From an uncultured Collinsella sp. (GTDB taxonomy: Bacteria; Actinomycetota; Coriobacteriia; Coriobacteriales; Coriobacteriaceae), in NCBI GenBank assembly GCA_902494935.1, contig CABUVH010000106.1:1-6876 (forward strand): a stretch of DNA of 6,876 nucleotides, read 5' to 3'. This document shows, one piece after another, positions 6,688-6,876 of this stretch. The position numbers and the translations under genes are program-made. Each line of letters starts with the position of its first letter. The first letter of the stretch is position 1. Under the pieces are notes generated by a model. That model was not told the origin of the DNA. It saw nothing but the letters and a program-made list of their open reading frames with translations, and did no database searches.

Positions 6688-6876
6688 CTAGCGCTTACGG
6701 ATACCCCAGACTAGGGCTCCGACGCCGGCCATGGCGATGACAAATGCCATAAGCAGAGCGGCAGCCTGCTGGTCGCCTGTGGTGGGCAGGAAACCCTTGA
6801 CCGTCTTGACGATGTTCGTCACGGTCTTGGGCGTGCCGGGGTCGGGCGTCGGCACGGGCGTCTCGGGCTTCTTGTA
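6688..6876 (-). CDS. C-terminus of an LPXTG (LPTTG) sortase-anchored surface protein, 5' part off the window
   Basis: The open frame runs from the window edge to TAG at 6688-6690 and gives the last 62 residues of a larger protein. It shows the complete sortase sorting signal: LPTTG (residues 30-34 of the visible part), a hydrophobic stretch AAALLMAFVIAMAGVGALVW, then the positive tail GIRKR. Before it is a Pro/Thr-rich segment with PETPVPTPDPGTPK, typical of a wall-spanning stalk. The protein would be exported, cut between T and G by a sortase and linked to peptidoglycan or built into a pilus. Its functional domain lies outside the window, so adhesin, pilin or enzyme cannot be distinguished. 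A GC hairpin and a terminator follow the stop. Confidence 0.9.
   Translation of the reverse strand, partial: YKKPETPVPTPDPGTPKTVTNIVKTVKGFLPTTGDQQAAALLMAFVIAMAGVGALVWGIRKR

Noticed and set aside
6546..6740. 64-codon plus-strand ORF across the hairpins after element 2
   Set aside because: It covers two terminator-like hairpins and runs antisense into the sortase-anchored gene; no domain or SD.

Overview
The window is GC-rich. Dense gene packing, frequent GC-ending codons, long shadow ORFs opposite real genes and the protein types present fit a gut actinobacterium of the Coriobacteriia. A Collinsella-like genome is my best guess, from style only and without a database match. The sequence is accessory or envelope-related DNA. 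It holds six clear genes (four complete, two cut by the window edges), one doubtful leader ORF, and a 600-base non-coding stretch rich in inverted repeats.

Layout. Positions 1-694 (minus) encode a LolD/MacB-type ABC ATPase whose end lies outside the window. After a 93-base gap, 788-4115 (minus) is a tight three-gene operon: ATPase (3177-4115), ABC-2 permease (1980-3167) and a second ABC-2 permease (788-1993). A 198-base divergent control region (4116-4313) follows. Then 4314-6085 (plus) encodes a two-component system: a histidine kinase of the HisKA_3 class with a membrane domain and no large external domain, overlapping by ATGA with a NarL/LuxR-type response regulator. The right edge (6688-6876, minus) is the C-terminus of a sortase-anchored LPTTG surface protein. 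Several starts were moved inward from the longest ORF: the second permease to ATG 1993, the ATPase to ATG 4115 and the kinase to ATG 4314.

How the genes fit together. One ATPase with two ABC-2 permeases, next to a NarL-class two-component system with a multi-TM kinase, is the gene content of Bacillus subtilis LnrJK-LnrLMN (YfiJK-YfiLMN, linearmycin resistance). Here the regulator and transporter operons are divergent. The likely model is that the kinase senses a membrane-active compound or envelope stress, and the regulator switches on the exporter from the shared control region. The substrate cannot be told from sequence.

The most unusual part is 6086-6687. It holds two related, structured palindromic elements in opposite orientation (6146-6299 and 6392-6550). 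Each has 29-base arms sharing a TACTACG core, and they share a 17-base internal core. In the second element that core is one side of a strong bidirectional terminator. They look like copies of a small dispersed intergenic repeat that has been used as a terminator between convergent genes.
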